A stretch of DNA of 64,000 nucleotides, taken from assembly GCA_010093685.1 (NCBI GenBank), contig MU006216.1:2536487-2600486 (forward strand). The letters run 5' to 3'. Source of the DNA: Ophiobolus disseminans (lineage: Eukaryota > Ascomycota > Dothideomycetes > Pleosporales > Phaeosphaeriaceae). A program made the position numbers and the translations under genes. The notes under the pieces are model-generated. The model saw only the letters and a list, made by a program, of their open reading frames with translations, was not told the DNA's origin and ran no database searches. Below are positions 43,375-53,321 of this stretch, one piece after another. Each line of letters starts with the position of its first letter. Position 1 is the first letter of the stretch.

Positions 43375-44445
43375 ATGCCGCCCAAAGCACCCCTCAATTG
43401 GGGTCTCCTACCTCCCGCATTCCTCCTCCCATCATCCACGCGCTCTCTCCTCCCCCTCATCCAGCAAAATGCGTCTCAATCATCACGACCAGCAATCGCA
43501 TACACTTCCGTGCGAACCATCAAATCCACAAACACACCCCGACCCGACCGCTTTGCACACAAACCCGGTAAACCGGCATTAAACAGCACATCGACAGCAG
43601 CGCTTGAGCGCAAAGCACACTCGACACCTCTCCGCACCGGCGTACTCGCTCTCAAGCGTGGCATGACCGCCGTATACGACCCCAGCACCGGCAAACGCAC
43701 AGCATGCACAGTCCTGCAACTCGACCGCAACGAGGTCGTTGCGCACAAGACGCGCGACAAGAACGGGTACTGGGCTGTTCAGATCGGCGCGGGGCAACGA
43801 GAAGCCCGGAACGTGACCAAGCCGATGTTGGGCCACTTTGCGGGCGCGCACGTCACTCCGAAGAGATGGGTTGCCGAGTTCAAGGTCAAGGGGCAGGAGG
43901 GATTGCAGGTGGGTGTGGGGCAGATGGTGGGCGCTGGCTGGTTCAATGTCGGGCAGTGGGTGGATGTTCGGGGGATTAGTAGGGGGATGGGATTTGCGGG
44001 TGTAAGTTCTCTCCTACTACACCTAGGGCCACGATTTTGGAGACTTGGGACGCTTGGCTGACAAGTACCACAGGGCATGAAACGCCACGGCTTCAGCGGT
44101 CAACCCGCCTCCCACGGTCAATCGCTTATGCACCGCGGCATGGGATCCTCTGGAGGATCTCAGGGCTCTGGATCTCGTGTCCTCCCGGGCAAGCGCATGG
44201 CTGGAAACATGGGAAATGAGAGCGTCACGGTCAAGAATTTGAGGGTGCTGCAAGTTGATGAGAAGAACGGCATTGTGGTGGTCAATGGATGCGTTCCGGG
44301 GCCGAAGAATCAGGTCATCAAGTTACAGGATGCGCTTGGGAAGCCATGGCCCAAGGGCCCGATGAGTGTGGAGGAAGGGGTGCCGGTTGAAGTCTCGGTT
44401 GGCGAGGGCGGCGCAGCGAAGGCTACGGCGAGTGCAACTGCATGA
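43375..44445 (+). CDS. MRPL9: Mitochondrial large-subunit ribosomal protein uL3m
   Basis: Two exons (43375-44001, 44074-44445; intron 72 nt) give 332 residues. A basic, Ser/Pro-rich leader (residues 1 to about 55) precedes the uL3 fold: RTGVLALKRGMTAVYDPSTG, VLQLDRNEVVAHKTRD, GHFAGAHVTPKRWVAEFKVK, VRGISRGMGFAGGMKRHGF and PGKRMAGNMGNESVTVKNLR, the last being the classical L3 signature region. uL3m sits at the base of the large mitoribosomal subunit near the peptidyl-transferase centre. The C-terminus ends in an Ala/Thr-rich tail. The gene converges with the next one at a distance of 149 bp. Confidence 0.95.
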
Positions 44446-44594
44446 AGACGGGGTTTCGAAGTGATAAGAAGAGAAATGTACCATATATCATTGACGGCGT
44501 TTCAATACCCCATTGACCACAATGCACTGCACCAAACGAATGTGTACGAATACGAATACATAAGTGCTATCATTTCATCAAACTAGTTCACCTC

Positions 44595-45920
44595 TCAATA
44601 CTCCCGCCCTCCAACAAACCCACCCCTCCTAACCTCCTCCCCACTCTCGTCCCCCTCCCCAACAACACTATCACTCATCCACGCCTCCTCGCCCACCTTA
44701 ATATCCGACCCTGCATCCCCACCCCCAAACTCTCCAAACTCGCTTCCTTCCCTCGACAGGACCAAGACGCTGTCGTCGCTCTCGCTCCCACTGTCAGATA
44801 CGCTCGACGTGCAGCGCAAAGCGACGGCAGCGCTGCTCGAGCGACGTGCGCGCGTGGGGTAGGCGCGGCGAAGGATGGATGGGGGGGATGTGGAGAGGGA
44901 GGGGTGACGGGAGGAGCGAGATGGGGATATCGAGGGGGAGGGGAAGTGGCCTGGCATTGTGCGGTGTGAGGAGGAGTGTCTTTCTGCGATTTGTTTACGG
45001 CCGCGGGAGATGTACATTGGTGCTGGAGCGTGCTCAGGATAGCGCGGATCTGGTGATTGCGAACGATGTCGTCGACGTCGTGCCGGCGATGTAGATGTAT
45101 GCTGTGGTACGGAAGACATGCTTGAATCGCTCGCATATTCCTCATCATCGTCATCAATATCCAGCGTTTCGCGCGCGGGGGGCGGGTAGGATTGAAACTC
45201 TACAGATCTACTTCTTGAAGTATGATCTCGTCGTCCCGAACTCGATCGCTGGCGGTTTTGCGTATCGATATCGCGGTACTGCTCTAGTATATCGTTTGCG
45301 ATGTCATAATCCTCCGGCTCCCACGTTCTCAAGCCATGGGCGCGCATGAATTCTCGCTTGTTGTTGAAGCCCGCATCTTTCATGATTTGGTAGTTTGATT
45401 TCTGTCCTTGGGGGATGGCTCTTTCCGATTCACGTGGTCTGCGGGGTAGACTTGGAGCTTCGGCGGTGAATGATACGCGGCGAGAGGGTCCGGGAAGTTC
45501 ATCATTGCGCGAGAGACGGCGAGAGGGTCTGTAGTGTTGCGCTTCTCTCTCAGTCGGCCTGGTACTTGGGAATGGAGTCTCGTCCACTTCAGGGTGGATG
45601 TAGTCGTCTCTTGACTTATCGACCGGAGGGCATATGTAGTCTGAATCTGAGCGTCGAGATGGCCGGTCATGGTGCTTGGGTCGAGATTTACGTTTTGGAT
45701 GGACATGCGGGGCGATGTAGTCCGATTTGGAGTACTCAGGTGGTGCAATGTAATCGGCTTCCTCGTCATCGTACATGGTCTCTTTTGTGGGGTATCTTGC
45801 CGTGTTTTGGAAGGGAGCGACGTGAGTTTTCTGTCGAGGCGCATAGCTATTTGATGTATGCCCGTAGCCGTAGGCGTAGTCTGTTTTGTACTGGTTACCG
45901 GGACTGTGCTGGTACGCCAT
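44595..45920 (-). CDS. Disordered hypothetical protein with DYI[ACH]P repeats
   Basis: Single exon, 441 residues from the ATG at 45920. The chain is rich in Arg, Ser, Pro, Asp and Tyr and likely disordered. Four short motifs recur near the N-terminus: DYIAP (56-60), DYIAP (67-71), DYICP (94-98) and DYIHP (106-110). One block at about 175-217 looks structured and helical (IMKDAGFNNKREFMRAHGLR, then an acidic ILEQYRD). RS-type dipeptides follow, and the C-terminal 60 residues are acidic and Gly-rich. No known domain was recognised. Nuclear or scaffold roles are only a guess from composition. Codon-level continuity over 1.3 kb supports a real gene. Confidence 0.7.
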   Translation of the reverse strand: MAYQHSPGNQYKTDYAYGYGHTSNSYAPRQKTHVAPFQNTARYPTKETMYDDEEADYIAPPEYSKSDYIAPHVHPKRKSRPKHHDRPSRRSDSDYICPPVDKSRDDYIHPEVDETPFPSTRPTEREAQHYRPSRRLSRNDELPGPSRRVSFTAEAPSLPRRPRESERAIPQGQKSNYQIMKDAGFNNKREFMRAHGLRTWEPEDYDIANDILEQYRDIDTQNRQRSSSGRRDHTSRSRSVEFQSYPPPARETLDIDDDDEEYASDSSMSSVPQHTSTSPARRRRHRSQSPDPRYPEHAPAPMYISRGRKQIAERHSSSHRTMPGHFPSPSISPSRSSRHPSLSTSPPSILRRAYPTRARRSSSAAVALRCTSSVSDSGSESDDSVLVLSREGSEFGEFGGGDAGSDIKVGEEAWMSDSVVGEGDESGEEVRRGGFVGGREY

Positions 45921-46550
45921 GCTTGGTGTCGATTGATTGCTTGAATGGTTCAGCCTGGTTTACATTGTCGACGTAGCTTTTCAATCAGCAAATAGTGAGA
46001 TGAAGCAAGCAATCGGGATGCGATGCGAGTTCAGCGTGATCCTGCACTTTTGACCGGTGTCAAAAGGTGAGGCAAGTGGGATATGCACAACCACGTAGTG
46101 ATGAACTAGCCAAAAATGGAATGGCGTGGTCCACATCGGTTGGGCTTTCCTTCCTCTTCGAGCCCTGACAAAACGACTACAAAACTTCATGCAGCTTCTT
46201 CAGCTACTCCAACGACACAAACATGGTCGTAGTTTTTCCCTCAGTCACGTTCTACGAAGCCTTGCACGCAACCTAAGCCAAGTACCAGATATGGCGGCTT
46301 TGGCCTTGCCATCTTGACAATTCATACCACAGCTTCATGATTAGTCTTCACCTTCGATCACAAAATCCCTCAGTTCAATTGAAGAAGGGTCCTCTGTAAT
46401 ATTGACGTTTGTACGAAGTCTGTGCATTTGTGTTACAACAATGAAGCGACAAATGATTCCAAGCCCAAAACAATACGTCGCACCGAAACACCAATGCTAA
46501 ATGCGATAACAAGCTCAGACTGCATCCCACTCTATGCAAATACTCCGGAA
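45921..46550. other. Intergenic
   Basis: 630 bases between two minus-strand genes; no coding signal beyond short frames. Confidence 0.4.
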
Positions 46551-48030
46551 TCACCACTGACAATACACATACGGCTGCTGATAAATACGATCGGCGCAGT
46601 ACTTACCCTCCCGCCTATCCAACTTGTCGTCCTTGTAGCACCGAATAGGTTCAGATCGTCCCTTGCAGAACAGTGCGCCAGGATTCTGGTTGTTGTTTTT
46701 GTACTGGCATTCCATACCATCGACAGCGATATCAAAAACACCGTTGGGCCAGTTTGGCCCCGTAGCTGCAGGACCTGGACCGTCATCTGCAGGCCACCTT
46801 GCCACGGTTTGATCGGCAGGCTTGCACAGCGCCGATACGCCAACGGGAGTGTCGTAGACATACCAGTCGTTCTCGGCAAACGTTCCTCTTATGAAGGCAG
46901 AGCGATAGATGATGCTGATGGCGTTTGTGTCGCGTTCGTCGATTGTGTCTTTCACGTCTTCGTCGTCTTTTGTGTTTACTGGTGGATCAATGAATTTGCA
47001 TCCCTTTTGTTGGAGATAGGCTTCCTACTCTCGGTTGTTAGACAGTAGCCCATGATCATGCGGGATGGATCTACTAACTGATGCAAGATAGGCGTAGTTT
47101 TGCGCGTTGATGAGCTTGTCTGCTGCTGAGAGCTGGGTGCAACTATAGGAGCTGGCGCCACCAGGACTGACATCGATGATTGCCTTGCCCAAGGCCGCGT
47201 CGCCAATTTCCCTCCAATGCCTAAAGAACGAGAGAAGTTAGCGCTCAGGTTTATATCGGATGTGCGTATGCAGCAGGCTTGGAATAGTACGTACATCGAC
47301 TCGTGCAGCATTGTGCCGGCGATGGACCTGATCTTTTTCGAGGAGTATTTGTCTGCACCGTTCCCGTCTAGATCGTTGCACACCATGCGAGCCATACTCG
47401 GCTGTGCAAGACCACGAGGACAGAAGTGATGTTTCGCGGATTTGGTGGTGGTGTATGCGTATGTTTTCCCGTCGCACTGTTGTCCAAAATCGTCCCTGTA
47501 GAGTACCCGGTCTTTCATACGCGGATGGGCTTCAGGTACCGTGAGTGACATGTCCATTATTCTCCCCAGAACATTTTTAACATTCTGAGCATCTGACTCG
47601 GCGAACCAGCGCTTGAAGGTCGCAGTCTTTGCATCGGCTTCACGCCAAGCGAAAATAGCCATTTCCTTCATGGTGGTATAGTCATCGTGGATTCTACGTC
47701 CTTCGTCCCGTTCGGTCCCGGTGTCTTGGGGGTTCCAACGTTTCCACTTCATTTCGTTGACATGGGCGGTACCATACGGGTAGGAAGAGGAACCAGCACC
47801 TATAGAAGCATGACGTTAGTGTGTCTAATATTGCAGTGTCAGAGTAGACAGCGTACCTGGAGCACGTTTGACCAAGTTTGGCGAGGAATCTGTGGTGGCT
47901 GTTGGAGAGCTAAGATGTGTTAGCTATGTTGAACAACTCTACCCAGCTTGACTTACGTGAATATCGGACTGCCAGCCGTCAATGTTGCAAGAATTTGGCA
48001 GCAAAAGAAACTCCAGCTGAAGGGATGCAT
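46551..48030 (-). CDS. Secreted zincin-like metalloprotease with HESMH motif
   Basis: The body of the protein is clear: exon 47799-47295, exon 47220-47079 and exon 47024-46551 in phase, with GAGSSSYPYGTAHVNEMKWK, RWNPQDTGTERDEGRRIHDD, RRIHDDYTTMKEMAIFAWRE, SIAGTMLHESMHWREIGDAA (the HExxH zinc motif is formed across the intron) and a Cys-containing C-terminal half ending QPYVYCQW. Upstream, an ATG at 48030 opens a signal-peptide-like exon (MHPFSWSFFCCQILATLTAG, 48030-47957) and a small exon 47909-47856 follows, whose frame leading into the body contains NLVKR, a Kex2-like site. The canonical sites at the first intron leave a one-base phase mismatch, so the N-terminus is unsettled. Secretion and processing are inferences; the exact peptidase family was not recognised. 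Confidence 0.7.
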
Positions 48031-49101
48031 GTTGACCTAGTTTTGAAAATGGTAACCGATAGGCTGTAGAGTATTGCGCTTCGTTGTTTGTAGTGAAAGT
48101 GAAGATAGCTTGTCCACGAGAGCGACCCCGTACCTTTATAGACAGTCCGTCTTCAATGGATGTGTTATGCTCGCTGCGCGCACGATACTATAGCGCCACT
48201 GTGCACACCCTGTACCATCCTACTAGGCACCGAGTTATGAGCTATGTATATCTGCTGTATACTGCTCTGGCTATTCATCCTTACACTTACTACACAGCCT
48301 TCGCAGAGATACTACGAGCACACGCCGCACACCTGCATTCGAGTACCTTGCTTCAGCCTACACGGTGACCAGTTGCTTGCCTAACTCTTGGTCTCCAGAT
48401 ATCTTCATGCTCAACACGGGGCTTTGATACATTTTCGATGCGTGTGTGGAGTGTTAAGGCGTGACCAGAGTACAACTAGTACAGGCGCGGGATACTGACT
48501 GCTATAAAATGTGATCTGATGACATGAAAGTGCACCAAGCTTAACATACCGACCATGAAGGGTATTTCTTGCGATTACAAGCGAAGAGAGTTGGAGGGGG
48601 CTAGAGTTCGATGGGGAGTTCGCCACACAATCGTGGTTTACCATATCGAGGTAGCCTTGAAACACCAACATTACAGTCTCTCGGCACGTGGTGTAATAGT
48701 CCTCATCATAGCTCCTGATTGTGTGAACTACGGCGTACCTAAGGCAGATCCCGAAATTCGAAAGTTTGGGGCGGAATACGGAAATAGACATGGCATTTGA
48801 GAAAATCTGGGTGCCTGAGTTTCGTGTAGAAGTGTGTACTTATGCATAGTGGTCATGGGAATGCGGATATCCATGTGGTAGGCTTTGGGGTGGCAGTGTA
48901 GAGGCGGATGCGGCGTAGCTTCTTGGCAACGTTGTCACCAGCGCTTCTGACGTCAGTGGTGGATGACTGCTTACGCCCGGCGTCAATGCAGTCAAGATCA
49001 CCAACGTCGTTCGACGTTACAACAGTGACTTAATTGTACATGATACGAAATGAATTAACTCAGCTCGAGGCTCACAGTGAACCAAAAGCGACACCAAAAT
49101 A
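48031..49101. other. Divergent upstream region
   Basis: 1.07 kb between the divergent protease and beta-rich protein genes; frames up to 126 codons without recognisable content. Confidence 0.4.
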
Positions 49102-50136
49102 ATGACCGCTCCAACCCCCCGAGTTGAGGTCGAACTGAAGGCTTCACGAACGTGCCACCTGTCGAACGAGACTCCATTCTATCTTGTTCTTCTCAAAAAG
49201 TCATGTAATATTCAGACGCATGAAATCTTTCTTCAAGATGGCTTCGCAGGTGCTAAGGGTTTCCAGCCCATCAACTCGGACCAGGTCATCCAGTGCTTCG
49301 ACGACGAAACCGGCGAGCAAGTGCAGGTCATCCACCAGGGCTCCCACATCTCCATTCTTGACAGAAGCTATGTCCAGTTCACAACATCCAATACCCGTAA
49401 GGCTTATGAACTCCCGTTCATAACTTCTTCACTCCAGCCAGATAGAAAATACAGACTGCGTTTCAAGCCCACAACCTCTATCTCGCACTGGCCAGCTAGC
49501 GTAGAGGATACTTTGAATCTCTTCAAGGAGGTATCCGCTAGCTCCGTATCTGCGTCAGATATTCCTACGCCGTCCACGGAATCTATACCATGGGAGGTCG
49601 CCAACGGCAACGACACAATCGTTTTCAAAACCAGGACCTCGCGACCACCTAAACCAAACGTCACTGTCTCTTTGTCCGCGCCAACAACGTACTCCCTCTC
49701 AAAGCCTTTTACTTTCACGCTCATATTTTCAACGGACGCTCCACATCCCTTCACTGTCCTTGCGAATCGCGCGCAAGTCCAGTCACTACTTTCCGATATC
49801 GAGATTTTAGACGGGACATTGCGTTCCCAGGTCGGACCTGATTCCATCATTGCTTGCAAAGACGATGGACATGAGAGGGAAGAATTCCTACGAATCGACG
49901 GCACCTACACGGAGCACAGAGAGTTGGAGTTCGCAGGTTTAATATGGGAGGATGTGGAACTGAAGGTTGGGGAGGAGTATATTCTCCGTCATTTGGGTGG
50001 CCAGTGGTGGTGGACTGAGGATACGATTGACGAGATCATGACTTACCTCAATTCCACGACCAGCGTCGGTCTGGCGATGACTGAACGCATCGAGTTTGCA
50101 AGCGCAGGCGAAGTTAGATTCAAGGTAGTAGAGTAG
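49102..50136 (+). CDS. Hypothetical protein made of two similar beta-rich repeats
   Basis: Single exon, 344 residues, no signal peptide. Two halves begin alike: PRVEVELKASRTCHLSNETP at the N-terminus and PNVTVSLSAPTTYSLSKPFT near residue 185, each followed by hydrophobic strands, a segment around a conserved Cys and Asp pair (IQCFDDE, IACKDDG) and a closing LQPDRKYRLRF or LKVGEEYILRH block. This suggests an internal duplication of an immunoglobulin- or arrestin-like beta sandwich (inference from pattern only). No catalytic motif. Similar two-repeat hypothetical proteins occur in filamentous fungi, but I cannot name the family. Confidence 0.68.
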   Translation: MTAPTPRVEVELKASRTCHLSNETPFYLVLLKKSCNIQTHEIFLQDGFAGAKGFQPINSDQVIQCFDDETGEQVQVIHQGSHISILDRSYVQFTTSNTRKAYELPFITSSLQPDRKYRLRFKPTTSISHWPASVEDTLNLFKEVSASSVSASDIPTPSTESIPWEVANGNDTIVFKTRTSRPPKPNVTVSLSAPTTYSLSKPFTFTLIFSTDAPHPFTVLANRAQVQSLLSDIEILDGTLRSQVGPDSIIACKDDGHEREEFLRIDGTYTEHRELEFAGLIWEDVELKVGEEYILRHLGGQWWWTEDTIDEIMTYLNSTTSVGLAMTERIEFASAGEVRFKVVE

Positions 50137-51504
50137 ATTAAATTGTATTGTTCCGGTGGCCGATCATGAGCAGCTCCTTCCGCCGTTCTGTACCTGCAGT
50201 ACGTTCTGTCGCATGCGCGAAAGCGGGAACATAGCTTGATATAATGCCTTCGGCTTCATCTGAGTGGGCGAAATGTGAAGATGTGTAGTGTCTTCGAATA
50301 TTCGAGGTTCGGGACGATGGACCAGAAGCTTCCTGTGCATTTGGTGTTGGTGTCGGTGAAGTAGGTCAAAGCGCAAAATGCACGTGGGTATCTAACTCAA
50401 AATGGATGAGACGCTAGTGCATAGGGTTGTCACCTTCCGACTACCACACAATTGACCTCTCGTCACTCCACGTCCAATCCCGGAGCCTCTGAAATATTCC
50501 AAACGACCCTGGCCGCCTTCAAAGTACCCTAAGGCTTAGCTCGTATATTGTGCTGGCTGATGGAGAGCACCAGACCTAGGCACCCTTAGTTCACGCTCTC
50601 ACGACATCGTGAGCTGTTACTTGGACCTGGCCACTGTGTATCTCTCTTTCCAAGGAGGTGCGCTCCTATGCTTGTAGCTTCCACTAAAAAATGCCGCATC
50701 TGCATGATGAACCACGCTCGATACCCGTGGCCCTGGCAAGATATCAGACTGCAGGTGTTAAACCCGCAGCGAGCGTGCACCGTAGTTAATACTGCAGAGC
50801 CCTTTGGTATCTTTCATGTATAATCGGCAATTCTCTCATGCTTCCTTCAGTCTTCCTGTCGTCTTTCGCAAGCCGCACAACCTCGCCCCTTCATAATCGA
50901 GGTTAGATCAAGTTTGCTCCGCACGCGGGCCTTTTCATCTTATGTCTGATAAGCTCACAAAACATGTTCTTGGCTAACCTCAAGCAGGCGTGGACGGGTG
51001 GATCCGTTGCCGGCCCTGTTATGTCGACATGAAACGGCGAGGGCACTAATCTCGGCACTACAAGTCCCACGAGTCAAATGCTCCGGCACCATCCTTCTTA
51101 CGACTCGTCGTTCTCCTGAGCAGATCGCTACCAAGCCCAAAGCTGCCGGCAAACCCGTAGCAATCGGCAGCTGGATGTTTCTCCCTGGCACCGGATGCTG
51201 GCACGCACCCTTCGGTCAGCCGTGCTAGGCATTTAAAGATTGCCTTCATGCAGAACACACACGCCTCGGTGATGAAAAGCATGGTCTTTGCATTTTACTA
51301 TCCGTGCGCATCGTTTCGCCGCTAGGGCTGGTGCGTGGGGTGTACAGGCAGTTATAGCGAAGCCACAGGTATAAGAGCGTTCCATATTGTCTTCATCAAC
51401 ATTATCAGCTACTTTTTGTCATTCATTCACATTCTTTACTCAGTCACAAGCTTTTCAGGCAAATCGACTTTGCTGTCCATTCTTTTTCACTTGTACACTG
51501 AAAC
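50137..51504. promoter_or_regulatory. Upstream region of the pectin lyase gene
   Basis: 1.37 kb without a supported gene. A TATA-like element (TATAAG, from 51370) lies about 135 bp before the pectin lyase ATG, and a GTGGGG match to the CreA consensus SYGGRG lies at about 51335-51340. Carbon-catabolite repression of pectinase genes through CreA is known in fungi; its use here is inference from a short motif. Confidence 0.35.
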
Positions 51505-52700
51505 ATGAGGTCTTCTATTGTTGTTGCCGCTTTTGCGGCGTTCATCTCAAGCGTCACTGCTGCTGATGCTGTCAAGGGTGCTGCTGAGGGCTTTGCCAAA
51601 GGTACGTGGATCCAAACAAGACACCCAGTCCTATAAATTGCTAACCCAATCTAGGTGTAACTGGTGGAGGTAATGCTGCGCCAGTGTACCCTACAACTAC
51701 GGCCCAGCTCATCAGCTACCTCAAGGACGCATCCCCTCGCGTCATCGTTCTTACCAAGACCTTCGACTTCACTGGCACCGAAGGCAAAGTCACCGAATCC
51801 GGATGCGCGCCATGGGGAACTGGCTCGGCCTGCCAGGTTGCCATCAACAAAGACAACTGGTGCGGTAACTACCAGCCCAAGGCACCCAAGGTCAGCAAGA
51901 TCACCTACGACAAAGCAGGTGTTCTTGGAATGACCGTCGGCTCCAACAAATCCCTCATCGGACAAGGCGCCAAGGGTGTGATCAAGGGCAAAGGCGTCCG
52001 CATCGTCGGCGGCGCAAAGAACATCATCATCCAGAACGTCCGCTTCACCGACATCAACCCAGCCTACGTCTGGGGCGGCGACGCCATCACCGTCGACGGT
52101 GCCGACCTCCTCTGGATCGACCACGTCACCACCGACCTGATCGCACGCCAGCACATCGTGCTCGGCAACACCGCCTCCAACCGCGTCACCATCTCCAACT
52201 GCGAGATCAATGGCGCGACCGGCTGGTCCGCCACCTGCGACGGCCACCACTACTGGGGCATGTACTTCACCGGCTCCAGCGACCTCGTCACCCTCAAGGG
52301 CAACTACATTCATCACACGTCCGGCCGTTCGCCCAAGGTCGCCGGCAACACGCTCCTCCACGCCGTGAACAACTACTTCTACGCTAACTCCCAGCACGCA
52401 TTCGAAGCTGACTCCGGTGCCAAGATCGTCGCGGAGGGCAACGTTTTCCAGAACGTCAAGCTCGCGCAACAAGCTAGCCTCGCGGGCAAAATGTACAACA
52501 GCGCTAGTGCCACCACAAACGCGCAGTGCAAGGCGTACCTCGGACACAACTGCGTTCCTAACGCGTATGGCACGTCTGGTGCGCTGACGGGTACGGATAC
52601 CAGCATCTTGGCGTCTTTCAAAGGCAAGAATGTTGCGGCTGCGGGTACGGCGGAGAGCGCGAAGAATGTGGTCAACACTGCTGGGTATGGAAAGATCTGA
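51505..52700 (+). CDS. Secreted pectin lyase, polysaccharide lyase family 1
   Basis: Two exons (51505-51601, 51655-52700; intron 53 nt) give 380 residues, the usual size for fungal pectin lyases. A signal peptide (MRSSIVVAAFAAFISSVTA) precedes a parallel beta-helix with PL1 features: GVTGGGNAAPVYPTTTAQLI, SLIGQGAKGVIKGKG, NIIIQNVRFTDINPAYVWGG, WIDHVTTDLIARQHIVLG, ISNCEINGATGWSATCDGHH and HHTSGRSPKVAG, which contains the conserved catalytic Arg. Many Trp and Cys residues and the GDAITVDGADLLWIDH form favour pectin lyase (EC 4.2.2.10, acting on methyl-esterified pectin by beta-elimination) over calcium-dependent pectate lyase. The enzyme would act outside the cell on plant walls, suggesting a plant-associated or saprotrophic lifestyle. 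Confidence 0.93.
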
Positions 52701-53321
52701 ACGGCCTGGGGTCAATTACTTGACGTGGCACGGGGGGTGTTGAGGTTCTGTGGTGCATGTGTGTTTCTTCGATTCTGTATATATTTATTACCTTTGCTGA
52801 ATGAGTCGCTTGAGCGACTCTAATTAAGCTTTTATCTTCATCTTTTGTGTCGTGGGTGGCGTGGCGGCGGATGAGTGATGTGTGTGTTGATGTGGTGAAC
52901 GAGAAGTGGATATGTCGGGTCGTTCGTGCATCTCTTCACAGTCACGCCGTAGAATGGAAGTAATCAGAGTAATGCTATGCCACCAACATTACCTCGAGAC
53001 TTGGCCTGTATTGTACAGGACATCCATAGGTTGACTTTGATACCGAGGAAAATAATATTGGATTGGGTGGACGGTGCGTGAGACTGTATTTTCCAAGGGC
53101 GTTGGAGCCACTGTCGTGAGACGTATATTGAGTAGGTGCATTCATGCAATGTGTGTATGAATGTGAATGAAACGATACCAAGTACGTCGGAACGCCAAAC
53201 ACATCGATCCATTGTTAGATATGCCCGAGTGCCCTAAAAGTTTTTGCGCCAATGCAATGTATATGCTCTAACCGCAAACAAAATATCCCTATCATACATA
53301 CACCCCTCCATTATATACAGT
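52701..53321. other. Convergent 3' region of pectin lyase and RUD3
   Basis: 621 bases of 3' UTR and spacer; nothing else seen. Confidence 0.45.

Noticed and set aside
51651..52715. 354-codon open frame antisense to pectin lyase
   Set aside because: It mirrors the sense exon almost exactly and is Val/Asp/Gly-rich, as expected when the strong third-position C bias of the sense gene removes stops from the opposite strand.
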